A stretch of DNA of 64,000 bases, taken from positions 59,616,220-59,680,219 of the forward strand of contig OY282609.1 in NCBI GenBank assembly GCA_958298945.1. Reading direction: 5' to 3'. The notes beneath the pieces are model-generated. The model had not been told where the DNA came from, ran no database searches, and was given only the letters and a program-made list of their open reading frames with translations. The first letter of the stretch is position 1, and the number at the start of each line of letters is the position of its first letter. Shown here in pieces: positions 22,401 to 33,600 of this stretch. Made by a program: the position numbers and the translations under genes. Origin of the DNA: Atherix ibis (taxonomy: Eukaryota > Arthropoda > Insecta > Diptera > Athericidae).

Positions 22401-25400
22401 TGTTGGTTTACGGAGAATAAAATTAATGTATTAGACTGGCCAGCGCAGAGTCCTGACCTCAATCCTATTAAGAACTTATGGGCACATGTTCAAAAAGGAT
22501 TGAGGAGCAGGACTTCGAAAAATCAAGGACACCTGCTTCAAAATATTGAAGATATTTGGAGCAAAATAAATATTAAGGTTCGCCAGGACTTAGTAGTCAT
22601 AAAAAATAAAGGATACCCAACCAAATACTGATCACTAAAAAGGATTTTTTTTATTTTTAATGTGATATTACCAAAAAAGAAAATGTGATTTATTTTATTG
22701 GTTTCTAATTATAAGACCAGCCAATACGAACTTGTTTTACTTACTATTTTAAATAAAAAGTTAATTAAATAAAATTATTTTCTTCCTCAACACAGGATAT
22801 ATTTGTACTAAATTCCCAAATTTTTAGACGACTTTCCGTACGTTTTTTCAGGATATATAACCAATTCTTTAAAAAAAAAAATTATCGTTTCTAAATATAT
22901 GACCGCCACTGTACACGATAAAAATTTCCAGTATAGGTAATTTTCAGATTTGATGAGGGCAAATATACAATTTGACGCTATTAAAATTTTTATTGTGAGG
23001 CTACGCAAAAGATTGTATTTTTGTAGACAATCCTCAGAAAAATTAAACACCAGCATCAGTAATGTAAAAGCCAAATTCCTACCACCGAAATGTATGAAAA
23101 AGACATCATAAATTATGTTACATTGACTCCTGCAAGTTGTCTAGTAGCGGTCTTAAAAGGTCGTTAGTAATTCTTTATCTTAAAAGGATTGAGTTCTGCA
23201 AGAACTCTCAAATTTAAAATGTATTTTATTTAATTAAAGTACAAAAAAAATTTTTATTGATTTCCACGATTGAATTTTATATAAAAAATTTATACAGGGT
23301 TGGTTAAATTGAACTAAGTTGAAATTTTTAAAATGTTTTTAAAAATTTGTAACTTTTGCGTTTAGAACATTTTTTTTTCTCAGAATAATAGCGGTATATT
23401 GTTTATAAAATTGCACGGGTAAAAATTATCGAATAGATCTTTGGGTTACATAATAAAATTCTGTATCAACATCTCTCAGTGCAAATATGATTAGGAACTT
23501 AATCACCCGTTTTGAGGAATGAGGTGCAGTTTTTTATCAGCCCTGATCAAATATTCATCGGTCTATTCCCATTGAAGAAGCTGTAGAAGCCGCTCTACAG
23601 ATTAAGTCCAAGTTGGTCTAATTTGTTATGAGATTGGGGTATGGTGTATACAAATTTTTCTTAATGCGGACATGAAATCCTAAACGAATGGCAATTTCAT
23701 GCCTTTCTATATGAAAATATTGAGATGCCTTTTTTTATCTCATATAAAATATATTATTAATATGAATTTTTACCACATAAAAATATTCTTAATATAAAAG
23801 TTGAATAAAAATTTAATTTTGTGATTAATTTTCTTTCTAAATAATTACTTGTACACACTTAAAAATTCAATTAATATAGATTGTAATATTTTTAAATAAC
23901 GTATACATATTATTTTATACAATTTCTTTGATAATTTTATGCATTATAATAAAAATTTTATAGCATTTACTAACCGCAAATATGTTAAGTATTTTTTGTA
24001 AGTATTAGATAAGTTAGATAATAACAACAGCGATACAAACTTAAAAACCATTTCATAAATGATTATTTTAAATGTCACAACAATTTTATATTATTATTTA
24101 TCTATCATCGAATAACAACTAACTAACTAGTTAATGGTGTCTAGCCTTAAAGTTAATCTAAACAATAATAGAAAATTGTCTGTGCTAACAAGACGGGGCA
24201 AATAGGCTCAACCGAAACAAATAGCTTTTCAAGATTTATATTTAGCTAAGATTGGCAGGCAGTAACATATAATATTTAGTTTCTTATAGTAAAAAATTTT
24301 GCAATTTATCGTTCATAAGTAGAAAATGGAGGTGAACATCATATTTTCTTGACTGTTATTCCTCAATATTTCATCTGGTTTTGGACGATGTGAAATGTTT
24401 ATAATGATCATCATCGGTGAGGATGGTGATTAACAGACGTTTCTGATAGAAGATGCCTGTGTGGAAAGGTTTTGTCTTTTACAGATTGAAAGTACAATTG
24501 GCTGACAACATTCATTTCAGACATCACCAATTAATAATAATAATAATAATTAGACATCAAAAGATTTTTAAAGTTAGAAATTATAATCGTAAAGAAGAAA
24601 ATATACCAACAAATAAATATCGCAATAATATTGCTAGCTATTATTTTGTATACACGTACTCGTATGTTGCTATATAAATTAAACAATAAAAAAAAACACG
24701 AACAGCTAACTAAATATAATTTTTTAGAATTTGTAATTCCCCAAGGGTGATTACTTAATATTTTGGTCAGATTTCTTAAAATGTCTACTAATCTAATAAT
24801 AAATTTCGCTTTCATATGTGCATAAATTAAGTATTATTAAAAACGTTGATTTTGAAACTTTTCCAAGTACGCCTTCATTAAATTTTTTCAAATATTTGAC
24901 CGATTATTAAGAAATAGCTAAATTAATTTATCTCTACTAGAATCTCCTTATAAAAAATACAATATAAAACGATAAAAGATGTTAAAATGTCGATTATATC
25001 TTAATTATTGACACTTTACAAAAATTATTTCTGCAAGCTACTTATTCTGGATGATGAATAGTGAAAGATATAGTTTCTTTCAAATGTGATAAATTTTATG
25101 TACAATTTTCTACATTATTTTTAATTAAATAAATAAAAAAAAGAATAAAATCAAAACTAGGCGGACTATCTTCAATTTTACTCTTAAATGAACTCATCAT
25201 TTTTCTTTAATAGATTTTTCCCCAGATTGCCTATTTCACGTCAATTAGCTTATCTCTTTTATCTCTAGAGACCTCATTTTCTATTGTTTTCTACACTGTG
25301 TAAATATTCAAGAGGATCTAGTAGTCATTTAACTATCCATTGTTCTGTCTAAACATCAAGTTACCTCCTAAACTCTAAATAGTCAATCGTTTATTGTCTT

Positions 25401-28400
25401 GATTAAATAAAAAAAATTAGTAGAAGTATAATTAGATACATTAAACAATAGATCAGATTTTAAATAATGTACAATGATTAACAAAAAATTATATATACGA
25501 GGGTCATTCAACAAGTACTTAGCCTACAAGAGAAAAAGGAAAATTTTGGAAAGGTGGTAATTTATTTTTCCACATAATCTTCTTCAAGCTCGATACACTT
25601 GGCCCAGTGATGCTCTAACTTTTTTAACCCGTCCAAAAAATACATTTTCTCGAGGGAAGCAAAATAGGCCTCCGTGGCGACGATGACCTCCTCATTCGAC
25701 CCAAATCTATTCCCGGCGAGTGATTTTTTTTCAGGATTGGAAACAAAAAGTAGTCACAGGGGGCCAAATCTGAAGAGTACGGTGGATGGGGCAGCAATTC
25801 GTAGCGCAATTCGACCAATTTGGCCATGGCGACGGCGGAGGTGTGAGCCGGCGCGTTGTCGTGGTGGAACAGCACTTTTTTCTTCGCAAAGCGGGGCCGC
25901 TTTTTCTTCAATTCGACGTCAAATCGGCCCAATAAGTCAGCATAGTAGCGCCCCGTGATTGTTTTACCCTTCTCGAGGTAATCGATGTGGATCACACCTT
26001 GTGAATCCCAGAAAACGGTGGCCATCACCTTTCCGGCCGATCGAACAGTCTTCGCCTTCTTCGGAGCACGTTCGCCGGGTGAAGTCCACTATTTCGACTG
26101 TCCCTTGGTCTCTGGTGTGTACCAGTGAATCCATGTTTCGTCGACGGTCACGAAACGATGCAAGAACTCCGCTGCATTGCGCTGAAAAAGTTGCGCTTGT
26201 TTTTTCGGTCTCACGGTTGCGCTTGTTTTCCGGTGTGAGCAAACGCGGCACCCATCGCGCCGACAGCTTTCTCATGCCCAGTTCTTCGTGTAGAATATGA
26301 TGCACCGTTCCTACTGCGATGCCCGCAGTCTCAGCTATCTCGTGAACCTTCAATCGACGGTCTACCAACACGAGATCGTGGACTTTTTTAACGGTTTCCT
26401 CCATAGCAGCCGTTTTCGGGGCACCTGGGTGTGGCTCATCAAAAACTGACGTGCGGCCACGAACAAACTCGTTGAACCAATTCTTGACGGTCGCCATCGA
26501 AGGAGAAGAGTCACCATACACAGTATCCAAGCGACTTTTGATTTTGCTGCGCGTTTTCCCTTCCAAAAACAAGAATCTAATCACCGAACGGTATTGTTCT
26601 TTTTCCATTTTTGTGCAACCGACCGACACGATCGCTTTCAAAGGCTCTCAAAACAAAACTAATGAAGGGAATCGACTAAAACTTTGACAGTAGACTACTA
26701 AAAGAATGTACTGCACGATGGTAAATTTCTTCTGTGACAACAGTTCCATCGAACGGTGAGGCTAAGCACTTGTTGAATGACACTCGTAGTACAGTGAATT
26801 ATTGAGTAATATCCATCGTTAATATATAAAACTAGTATTTGTTTAATGCTAGTTTTATTTCTTCATAAAAGAGAAATTAACTAATTACCCAGTAAAAATT
26901 AATTTTTACTAACAAATAAATTTAAACGAAGATACAAGTTCCAACGTGCATATGGAGAATATTCCATTTCAAAAGGACAAGTTTTTCGGTGTCATAAACC
27001 ATTTTTGGATGGTCGACGAGCTCGGGGAGGCCTTCAACATTGGAAACTAATAAAAATTTCGAACTCTTCTTATTATAAAGAAAAAGGCTTCTTCGGCGTT
27101 AAATCGGATATTGTAGACACTTTGATGCGGCAGATAAAACCAACATACCCCCCCCCCCCCTTACTCTCTTCACCTAAGTACGTGCGATTTTTTTATTTTC
27201 AAGATACAAATTAAAAATACTTGAAAGAACGTCTTCTTGTTAGTGTCAATAGCTTCCAAAGGAGTATAACCTGAAGGAGTGTAGTTAAAGACAAATTTCT
27301 GTTGACGCCTTCCAGCACTGCTACGAAAAGTGTATAGCTACCCAGGGAAACTACTTTAAAGTGACAAACACTAATATTATATATAAAAATAAAATAAAAT
27401 TTCAAAAATAACAGTCACATTATTTTTCTTTAGAGTTTAACTTTTTCGAAAACCATTTAAAAGAATTTTAAGCTTTATAAATGCTTTTCGAAAAAGTTAT
27501 AAATAAATAAAAGTAAAAATGTTTTTTTAGTTTGAAATCTATTAAATTTCGAATAACCATTAGACGAGTACATATCTTCCAATATATTGGGTTGGTGCAA
27601 AAGTAATGACCGTTTTTTACATATACAATTAAACATTTTTTTTTTAGATTTGTATTATTTATTTAATCAATTATATAATTTCCATCCGTTCTTATAACCT
27701 TCTCCCATCTTTCTATCAACTTTTTAATACCATTAGTGTAAAATTCCTTGGATTTTGATGCGAAATATGTAGAAAAGGATGTTTTTACCTGCTCTATTAT
27801 ATGAAATGTTTTATCATTTAAAAAGTTTTGCAGTGATCGGAATAAATGAAAATCGGAAGGAGCAAGATCTGGAGAATACGGTGGATGCTTGATAACATCC
27901 CAATTCAACTTATTCAGCTTGTGTTGGGTCATCATAGCCACATGTGGTCGCGCGTTGTCGTGATGAAACACTACCCCTTTTCTGTTTACCAATTCTGGTC
28001 TATCCTTTTGAAGGGTGATGTTCAATTTGGATAATTGCTGTCAAGATCTTTCTGCTGTAATTGTCTGATTGCGTTCCAAGAGTTCAAAATACACAATACC
28101 CTTACAATCCCACCAAACGCAAAGCATAACTTTTTTTTGATGGATTTCGGCTTTCGAAGTTGTTAATGGGGCTTGTCCAGGTATAGCCCAATGTCTTTTT
28201 CTTGTCACGTTGTTGTACACGACCCATTTCTCATCTCCCGTTACCAAACGATGCAAAAAAGGTTCATGTTTTTGTCTCCACTCAAAGCAGCGCACGTTGA
28301 AACACGATCCAATAAATTGGCAGCCGACAATTGATGAGGTATCCAAACGTCGTACAGAGAAACCATCCCCATACGCTTCAAATGCCTTAATACGGTTGTA

Positions 28401-30610
28401 TGGTTGACTCCCATCATCGACGCGATCTCCCTGATAGTAAGACGTGGATTGGTGTCAATTATGACTTTTAACTTGCCCTCATCAGACTTCAATGGCCGCC
28501 CGGTACGTGGTTTATCAATTAGTGAAAAATACCCAGATCGGAATTTTGTAAACCATCTTTGTGCCTGCCGTACTTTGATGACATCTGTTCTATACACTTC
28601 GCAAATGTTTTTGGTTGCCACACTCGCGGTATCGTTTTTACGGAATTCATAAAGTAAACAATGACGTAAATGCACTTTATCGACCGACATTTTGAAATAA
28701 TACAAGAGCTCTTCACTGCACTCTGGCCAGGCCAAAACTGAATATAAAGTTGAGGGAAAGCATCCTTTATATAATGCAATCATTTAAAAGAAGATACTAT
28801 TCATAATTTCTGAAGAAAAATTTTTTTACCTGGGATCATAAAAAACGGTCATAACTTTTGCACCAACCCAATAGATGAAATTGAATTATTGAAAAATTGT
28901 TAAGCCCACGTTATTAGTTGTTAGCATTTAGTCGCGGTCGAAAACGAAATAGTTTTATTGATTTTTTTAAATTTCTCTACCGGTTTAGTTATTATTATTA
29001 TTTTTTTTTTTTTTTTTGGTGGCCAAAAGTGTTGATGGAATTTCAAATAATTTCCCTGATGAACTCCGTAAAGAATAAGAAGGCAATGGACTGCATACAA
29101 AGTATATAATCAAGGCAAATCTAAAGTGTACTATTGGTCAGTTCCTTCTTTTCTACCACATCTACTCTATTCTTCACTCTTGACCATATAATAATAGCCA
29201 TAATATATGGACTGATTTTGAGTTGTGTTTGGAGAAGAAAAAAAACTGAATACAATACAGTACAACAATTCAGATTGTAATTCGAAATTTACCATTTTCT
29301 AATGAGTGTTTGCACAGTCCAGGTTATGCTACGCTAGTGTGTATTCAAACAAGAATAGACTTTGCTATAGAAAAGTCAGATCACGTAATTGATCAAATAC
29401 TCAGGAAAAATAGTATAATTTCAGAGAAAGTTTAAATGAAGAAACGGCTAGTATTTATTTTTTTATTATCCGAATACTTGAAAAAGTTGGACTGATTGAA
29501 ATCACTTTTGATTATTTGTAAACAATTTGTTTAAATGAAATTCAAAATAAAAATAATCCGTTTTTTATATGTTTTCATAAAAAGTCTTTTAACGATTCAA
29601 AGAGTAAACGAGGAACTAACAACTCAAAATTTATAAAAGAATAAATTATGGTATAAAAAATGTTATTCGGAACAATAAATTTTTGTGGTGCCAAATTACA
29701 TTGAATCCGGGTTCGAATTGAAATTTTGAGACAGAAGTGATAGGAAGAACCACCTTTCAACTGGTATAAGAATGTCCCTAATTGGTCATTTACATAATAC
29801 ATTTAAACGGGTTTAGAAGCAATAAATTTTTAAAGATCATTTCCAGTCCAGTTGATTACCCAGGAATAACTCCTACTCCCCAATACTATTGATTTTATTT
29901 AAATTTATTTTTTAATGAAATATTTTTATCGTATAACTTTTAGATTTTGAAAACAGTAATTTTTCCCAAATTTAATTGTAATCTTTTTAATGAAAATGAG
30001 AATATACCTTTAAAATCTAATTAGTATTTTTTGATGCCGGTTATTGGGAGTAACTTAGATCTACCTGAGAGAACGGATCTGTATCATGGAATAAGGCTGC
30101 CCCAGGAGTGTATTTTTACTTTTGCTCTGATTTTTCGGCTCCCTAGTGGAAGCGTTCTGGTGGCTGTGGATTATCAAAATAACTAGTCGAGGTCTCATTC
30201 CACTGGCAATGAAAGGGGTGCTTTCAGAAATTACCAAATAGTCTAACAATAATACCGCATACGGCAAATGCCATATCTATTAAAATCCTGATTGAAATCG
30301 CGGCAGCTTAGGGCATTTGGCGACAACTAAATGGTATCCTGCCTATGCCAGCAGCAGTTCCAATGTTGGTTACATTTTTTTTCACATTTCAAATAATAAC
30401 ACCAATCCCAACTTATACGTATTTATGTATGAACATTGTGAAATTTTTTTTAAAAAATAACAACTTACGAGTTGTGCATTTCTGTGGATTTGGCAGTGAC
30501 AAGAATCGTCCTGGTTTCGATTGTCTTACTTTTCTAATTAGTTCGTCTGCATCTGGTTCAGCTAAACTGGCTGCAAAACAAAATGCAGCTACTAACAAAA
30601 TTGTTTTCAT
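10455..30610 (-). CDS. Clect27: Secreted C-type lectin, Clect27/Schlaff-like
   Basis: Two coding exons, 30469-30610 and 10455-11017, join in frame across a 19,451-bp intron (donor C|GTAAGTT, acceptor ATTATAG|G; the junction codon encodes Arg 48). The product is 234 residues, about 27 kDa. Residues 1-17 (MKTILLVAAFCFAASLA) form a signal peptide. The C-type lectin domain, about 50-217, has conserved cysteines, the QPD motif at 173-175 (galactose-type in the family) and WHD at 202-204 in place of the WND calcium site. One N-glycosylation sequon (NQT) is at 182. It closely resembles Drosophila Clect27/Schlaff, an extracellular protein needed for cuticle organisation (from memory). A TTTTCTTTTTAG acceptor directly precedes the ATG, implying an upstream non-coding exon not located here. 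The coding sequence has no defects. Confidence 0.93.
11018..12458. other. Lectin intron, proximal part
   Basis: AT-rich intron sequence with no gene or transposon recognised up to mariner A2. Confidence 0.5.
12372..12385. repeat. (AG)n microsatellite
   Basis: Seven AG units just left of mariner A2. Confidence 0.8.
12459..13670 (+). mobile_element. mariner element A2 (mellifera-like), 5' terminal repeat mostly deleted
   Basis: Flanked by TA (12457-12458 and 13671-13672). The right terminal repeat is intact (GACTTATTGAACGACCCTCG on the plus strand). The left end keeps only CGAGGGTCG and then jumps to GTAAAGATT. The 50 or so bp present in A3 between two GTCG tetranucleotides are gone, a microhomology deletion. 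It lies in the lectin intron, antisense to the host gene. Confidence 0.92.
12591..13660 (+). pseudogene. mariner transposase (A2), multiple lesions
   Basis: Same protein as A1 and A3, starting MEKSEFRAVIKHL. A 36-nt in-frame deletion removes 12 residues after AVHGTS. A stop interrupts CGCGAATAA near 12827 where A1/A3 have a Leu codon. One base is missing near 13137 (GGCAGGTG against GGCAAGGTG), and an extra A at the end loses the normal stop. Catalytic motifs remain: VTVDETW, QQDNARVH and FAPSDYFLF. Confidence 0.9.
13673..14479. other. Lectin intron, AT-rich spacer
   Basis: No ORF, RNA gene or repeat recognised. Confidence 0.5.
15724..16998 (-). mobile_element. mariner element B1 (mauritiana/Mos1-like)
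   Basis: 1275 bp with near-perfect terminal repeats CCAGGTGTATAAGCTTAAAT, flanked by TA at 15722-15723 and 16999-17000. The ends begin CCAGGTGTA like Mos1. It is inserted in the LINE relic, in the lectin intron. Confidence 0.95.
15828..16828 (-). pseudogene. Mos1-like mariner transposase (B1), frameshifted
   Basis: Starts MSSFVPEKDLMREALLFCFN, very close to the Mos1 start. It continues through CRDWFRRFKDDNFD, LAEQLGVTQPSISMRL, VPHEL, the catalytic VTGDEKWIYFENP, FLDDNVPSH and the C-terminal part. Frame changes occur near 16590, 16400 and 16030; after the second Asp the reading frame is lost, so LAPSDYHLF is seen only in another frame. Non-functional. Confidence 0.9.
17476..18102. other. Lectin intron, spacer
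   Basis: AT-rich, with a slightly more complex stretch at 17600-17880 that has no convincing coding content. Confidence 0.4.
18103..19015 (+). mobile_element. Non-autonomous DD41D (rosa-like) mariner copy F1
   Basis: 913 bp with terminal repeats GGGTTTTCCAATAAGAGTAA and, on the minus strand of the right end, GGGTTTTCGAATAAGAGTGA. TA flanks the left end; the right flank reads TT, so that target copy has mutated. Same family as 63098-64000. Confidence 0.88.
18214..18910 (+). pseudogene. DD41D-type transposase (F1), catalytic core deleted
   Basis: The N-terminal half survives in pieces: start ATGGAGAGATATACG, FYGRNNRSTVN, TARSNENIAAVQVRV, RSQELGLSQTTTWRILRKDL. The first catalytic motif is present as SD-stop-AHFHLSGAVNKQN. 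The sequence then jumps from NKQNCYF straight to KSLVFNNKPDSL, skipping the second and third acidic residues, and ends VENWVHRIRSC-like to its stop at 18910. Several stops precede the deletion. Confidence 0.88.
19016..21069. other. Lectin intron, AT-rich stretch
   Basis: About 2 kb of low-complexity AT-rich DNA with poly-A and poly-T runs. No gene or transposon recognised. Confidence 0.5.
21070..21203. mobile_element. 134-bp MITE-like element
   Basis: Exact 12-bp terminal inverted repeats GTCACTTTTCGC ... GCGAAAAGTGAC, flanked on both sides by TA (21068-21069 and 21204-21205). It has no coding capacity. The TA target and small size fit a Tc1/mariner-derived MITE; no full-length relative occurs in this window. 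Confidence 0.65.
21294..21333. repeat. Perfect 20-bp tandem duplication
   Basis: Two identical copies of TGAAAATGAAGATTTTAATT lie side by side, near the expected left end of the Tc1-like element. Confidence 0.9.
21300..22911 (+). mobile_element. Tc1-like element with IR/DR-type ends, left end lost
   Basis: The right end (minus strand) reads CAGTGGCGGTCATATATTTA, next to TA at 22912-22913. About 200 bp inward a related motif appears (minus strand GGTCTTATAATTAGAAAC near 22700). The matching inner motif on the left is CATATAATTAGAAAC near 21515. This outer/inner arrangement is the IR/DR layout of some Tc1 transposons. I find no left outer repeat, so the left boundary given is approximate. Confidence 0.75.
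21632..22631 (+). pseudogene. Tc1-like DD34E transposase with catalytic Glu replaced by Lys
   Basis: The N-terminal paired-like HTH (CTPEIRRLIVKKYRE, then LSERTIQRRLNKAGLRG) is followed by the catalytic domain LWSDESKFNLIGSDG, VWGAFSWRGVG, FQQDNDPKHTSRL and SPDLNPIKNLW. The last motif normally ends in E (NPIENLW) 34 residues after the second Asp; here it is Lys (AAG). A one-base shift in the run of A near 22000 separates 21581-22060 from 21975-22631. The start is also uncertain because of a G/A run at 21632-21645. It is inactive by at least two criteria. Confidence 0.9.
22914..25497. other. Lectin intron stretch, with a possible mariner HTH fossil at 23290-23660
   Basis: Around 23470-23610 the plus strand reads MIRNLITRFEE-stop-GAVF and, in another frame, IPIEEAVEAALQIKS. 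This faintly resembles the N-terminal HTH segment of DD41D/DD37D mariner transposases (TIRNLIKRFEETGSV). No ends or catalytic motifs are visible. The rest is AT-rich, with a (TAA)n run at 24532-24551. Confidence 0.35.
25498..26786 (-). mobile_element. mariner element C1 (mellifera-like, second family)
   Basis: 1289 bp with terminal repeats CGAGGGTCATTCAACAAGTA and, on the minus strand of the right end, CGAGTGTCATTCAACAAGTG. TA flanks both ends (25496-25497 and 26787-26788). It lies in the lectin intron in the same direction as the host gene. Confidence 0.93.
25562..26608 (-). pseudogene. mellifera-type mariner transposase (C1), two frameshifts
   Basis: Starts MEKEQYRSVIRFLFLEGK, close to the Ammar1/Famar1 type. 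Visible in order: GDSSPSMATVKNWFNEF, RRLKVHEIAETAGIAVG, MRKLSARWVPRLLTPENK, MATVFWDSQGVIHIDYLE, HHDNAPAHTSAVAMAK and LAPCDYFLF (34 residues between the last two Asp). The frame changes just after ENKRNRE (near 26205), and again after LFPILKK because of a run of eight A (near 25727), where copy C2 has seven. Confidence 0.9.
26789..27596. other. Lectin intron spacer
   Basis: AT-rich; contains a 13-C homopolymer at 27148-27160. No gene recognised. Confidence 0.5.
27597..28871 (-). mobile_element. mariner element D1 (cecropia/capitata-like ends)
   Basis: 1275 bp with terminal repeats TTGGGTTGGTGCAAAAGTAA and, on the minus strand of the right end, TTGGGTTGGTGCAAAAGTTA. TA flanks both ends (27595-27596 and 28872-28873). 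Such GGTTGGTGCAAAAGT ends are typical of the group that includes human Hsmar elements. Confidence 0.95.
27663..28690 (-). pseudogene. mariner transposase (D1), frameshifted
   Basis: Starts MSVDKVHLRHCLLYEFRK at 28690. In order it shows KVRQAQRWFTKFRSG, the hinge KPRTGRPLKSDEGKL, the second HTH LTIREIASMMGVNHTTV, WIPHQLS, then catalytic VTGDEKWVVYNN, CVWWDCKGIVYFELL, FHHDNARPH and LAPSDFHLF. Frame changes occur near 28270 and near 28035. The catalytic triad is still readable. Confidence 0.92.
28874..30468. other. Lectin intron, distal part
   Basis: AT-rich. A less AT-rich patch at about 30050-30360 has no clean ORF and could be an eroded repeat; I cannot assign it. Confidence 0.4.
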
Positions 30611-33600
30611 CTAAAAAGAAAAGAAAAACAAAGAAAAATAACAGATTAAAATTAATTCTATAATCAGTTAAAAAATGATAAAATATTGTACAAACATTTT
30701 TAGTTAATTATTTTTTAGTTAGTTCTCCAAAAAAAATAAGGAGCCACTATTAAGTATTTTTATAAATCTTCTTACATAATAATAATCTTTCTCCTTTTTC
30801 TCTTTCCCAAGCAAAAAACTAAACTCATAATAAAATTACTTAAAATATATCAAAATTTTCCATAGTACATACTTTTACATACAATATTTTTTTTCTTATA
30901 GGAGAGACTTTATATTTTCGTAAGCATTCAAATAAATTTACATAATTAATTATACGATAATTGATGGCTAATAGTATAGTCGTCGTTTTTTCTCTTCAAT
31001 TTTCACATTTCGAAGAAAATTTTTTTTCTGTGTCAAGGTCTAAGGTATTTGGGTTATGATGTATTTTACGAATATGTGACGATTTATTTATTATTGTGTA
31101 ATTGCAAATTTATTTATTAAAAATCAAAAATATCTGTGAGCTATTATCAAATATAACAAAATGAAGTTTTTTTCCTTACTAAACTAATGAATAGTAAGAT
31201 TTAAGAGAAAGTTTGCGATTAAATAATAGTTTGTGAGTGATTACTTTAAAGAATAGGTGCGAAATAAGTGATCCCAAAATCAGTCTCAGATAGTTAAGTG
31301 TATGCAAGATGCACTTTTGGAACACCTGTTTCTCACAAGGATTATTTTTTCCATATTTTTCAGACACATTTAAAAAAAATCTACTTCAAAATATCAGATA
31401 ATAAATATCATCAACAGATGAGTAATTGTAAGGAGCTCTACACATTACAGAAAAGATAAAGTAGCCTCTTTGTATAATAACAACTCAATTTGTATAATCA
31501 AAAAAGAGGAGCCCTCTTATATTAGAAATAGACAGATGGCCTCTGACTCATACCTTAAGGACCGAACTTAAATTCAAAGACACAAGTATGAATGTGAACA
31601 ATCTGAGCTAAAATTTTTCCACTTTAAAAGAAAATTCAATCTTAGTGGTTAATTGGAAAACATGAAAATTTAATTAATAGAATATTCGATGAGTTGAAAT
31701 ATTGTAATGATAATTTCAATCAATAAATTATAAATATTGATAAAAATAATGTATAAATTATAATTAACTTTGTACATGTATGTTGAAAATTTACTATATC
31801 ATCGGTCCTTCAACAGTCAACGTTAACGAAATTTATGGGCTTGTAATGAAAATTAGGCGTTTGCCAATTAAGACAGCAAAAGAAAATGATACCGAAACAA
31901 AACCGACTACATGAATAGTGGAATTGTTAATTTTTAATTATTTTTTTTTATATATCGGACATACCGTACATTTACGAATAATGTATTATATTGTGCGGTG
32001 TGGCCAATCAGCAACGACAGTTTTTCATCTTTTACAGTCACCTTTAGCCCGGACCCGGGCAACAATATCGATTTCTTACCTTTGTCATATTCAACAATGT
32101 GGATACATCGTGTTGTCAATTAACAAAAGCACCAATTTTATAACTCTCAACCTTATAACTTAACCAAACATAAATACGGGCAAAGGTATTTAAGGCATTT
32201 ATATAGGTACGGGTATGCACACAGATGCGAATACATGCACATACATATATATACGAACATGCATTGGGCAATTTTTTTTTTGTCCTACTCTTACGAATAT
32301 TTTGGGATTATTTAGTTGTGATCAAACAGGCCATCTTACCACTTTAAGTAACAACTTGTAAGGTATTCAAAAAAAATTAATACAAAAAAGGAATAAGAAT
32401 TATGAAACACCTTTTGCAGGTTTTCCTGATAAGTTACTTTCGCAGCTAAACGAACAAGTCCAAATGTCAAACAAACTTATTGCTGGAATCACCCGCCATC
32501 TCATATGAACTTATCACCAACACCCCAACTACCCCTCCGCACGTCCCGCATTTCATGACATTACTATAAATTTTACAACAACAATAAAAAAAGAAATAAT
32601 AATAAATAAATAACAGCAGCGAAGTTTGAAGGTATCTTATGTTATGTGTTGAAATTTTCTGCTCGACTCTTATTCAGACAAGACCAGGTAAATATCAGAA
32701 ATCAAACTGGTCACCATATACAATTTTAATATGTCTTCTGGCTTGATAGTCATATAAGAATATCGTATCTAAAATAATATAACTCAATATTCATGGATTC
32801 ATATGTGTATCTTTTAGTATATTTTATAATATATTTTATATAGAAAGCCGGGTATGTACACGTGCATATATATTGTATATCTTTTTCTGTTCGAAAGTAG
32901 CAGACGATTAAGATTATCGCGATGATGGCAATAACATATTAAAATAAGATATTTGTAATTTGGTTTTTGTTTTTTCTTTTCTTTTATATTATTATTGAAT
33001 CAAAATATTGTACATTGGCAGTATTTCATATTTTCGGTGTCAAGGACTTTGTTGCCTGACCAAAAAATTAACCATCCATTCCAAATGAATATCATCATTA
33101 AGAAGATATACATATGTGTACATACATTAATTTTAATTCAATATAAAAAGAAGATATACGATACTCTCCAAAATATGATATTTTTAATCATTATCTGCGC
33201 TATCGTGGTTGTCACCACCGTTGACGTTACTAAATAATTTTTTTTTCACAAAAGGAAAACATTTTTTCAATTAAAGATTCATTATAATTAAATCGGACGA
33301 AGAAATATGGAGTATGTAATCCCCATAAAATACAATTATTTGCGCATAATATCTCTTAAGTATAGGCACTACAAAATGACACCAAAAAATAACTAAATCC
33401 GGTTCATCGTTTTTATATATATTTTTTTTACAAAAGCAGACTTTTATAAATGATAGTAACGAGAAGTAAATATGTCAAAATTTCATAAAACCAATAAATA
33501 AATGGAAAACAGGAATTTACCATTAAGAAAATATTTAATGGAAAAATTACAAAATTTCAAGTTTTCCATACACTTACTTTTGGTCGGAATATATCAGCAA

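Noticed and set aside
22808..23074. 88-codon minus-strand ORF
   Set aside because: It runs across the right terminal repeat of the Tc1-like element; composition and residues look random.
31934..32119. Minus-strand ORF SILLPGSGLKVTVKDEKLS considered as a host exon
   Set aside because: It has donor-like sites but no convincing acceptor or Met, so coding status is not supported; noted only as a possible leader-exon location.
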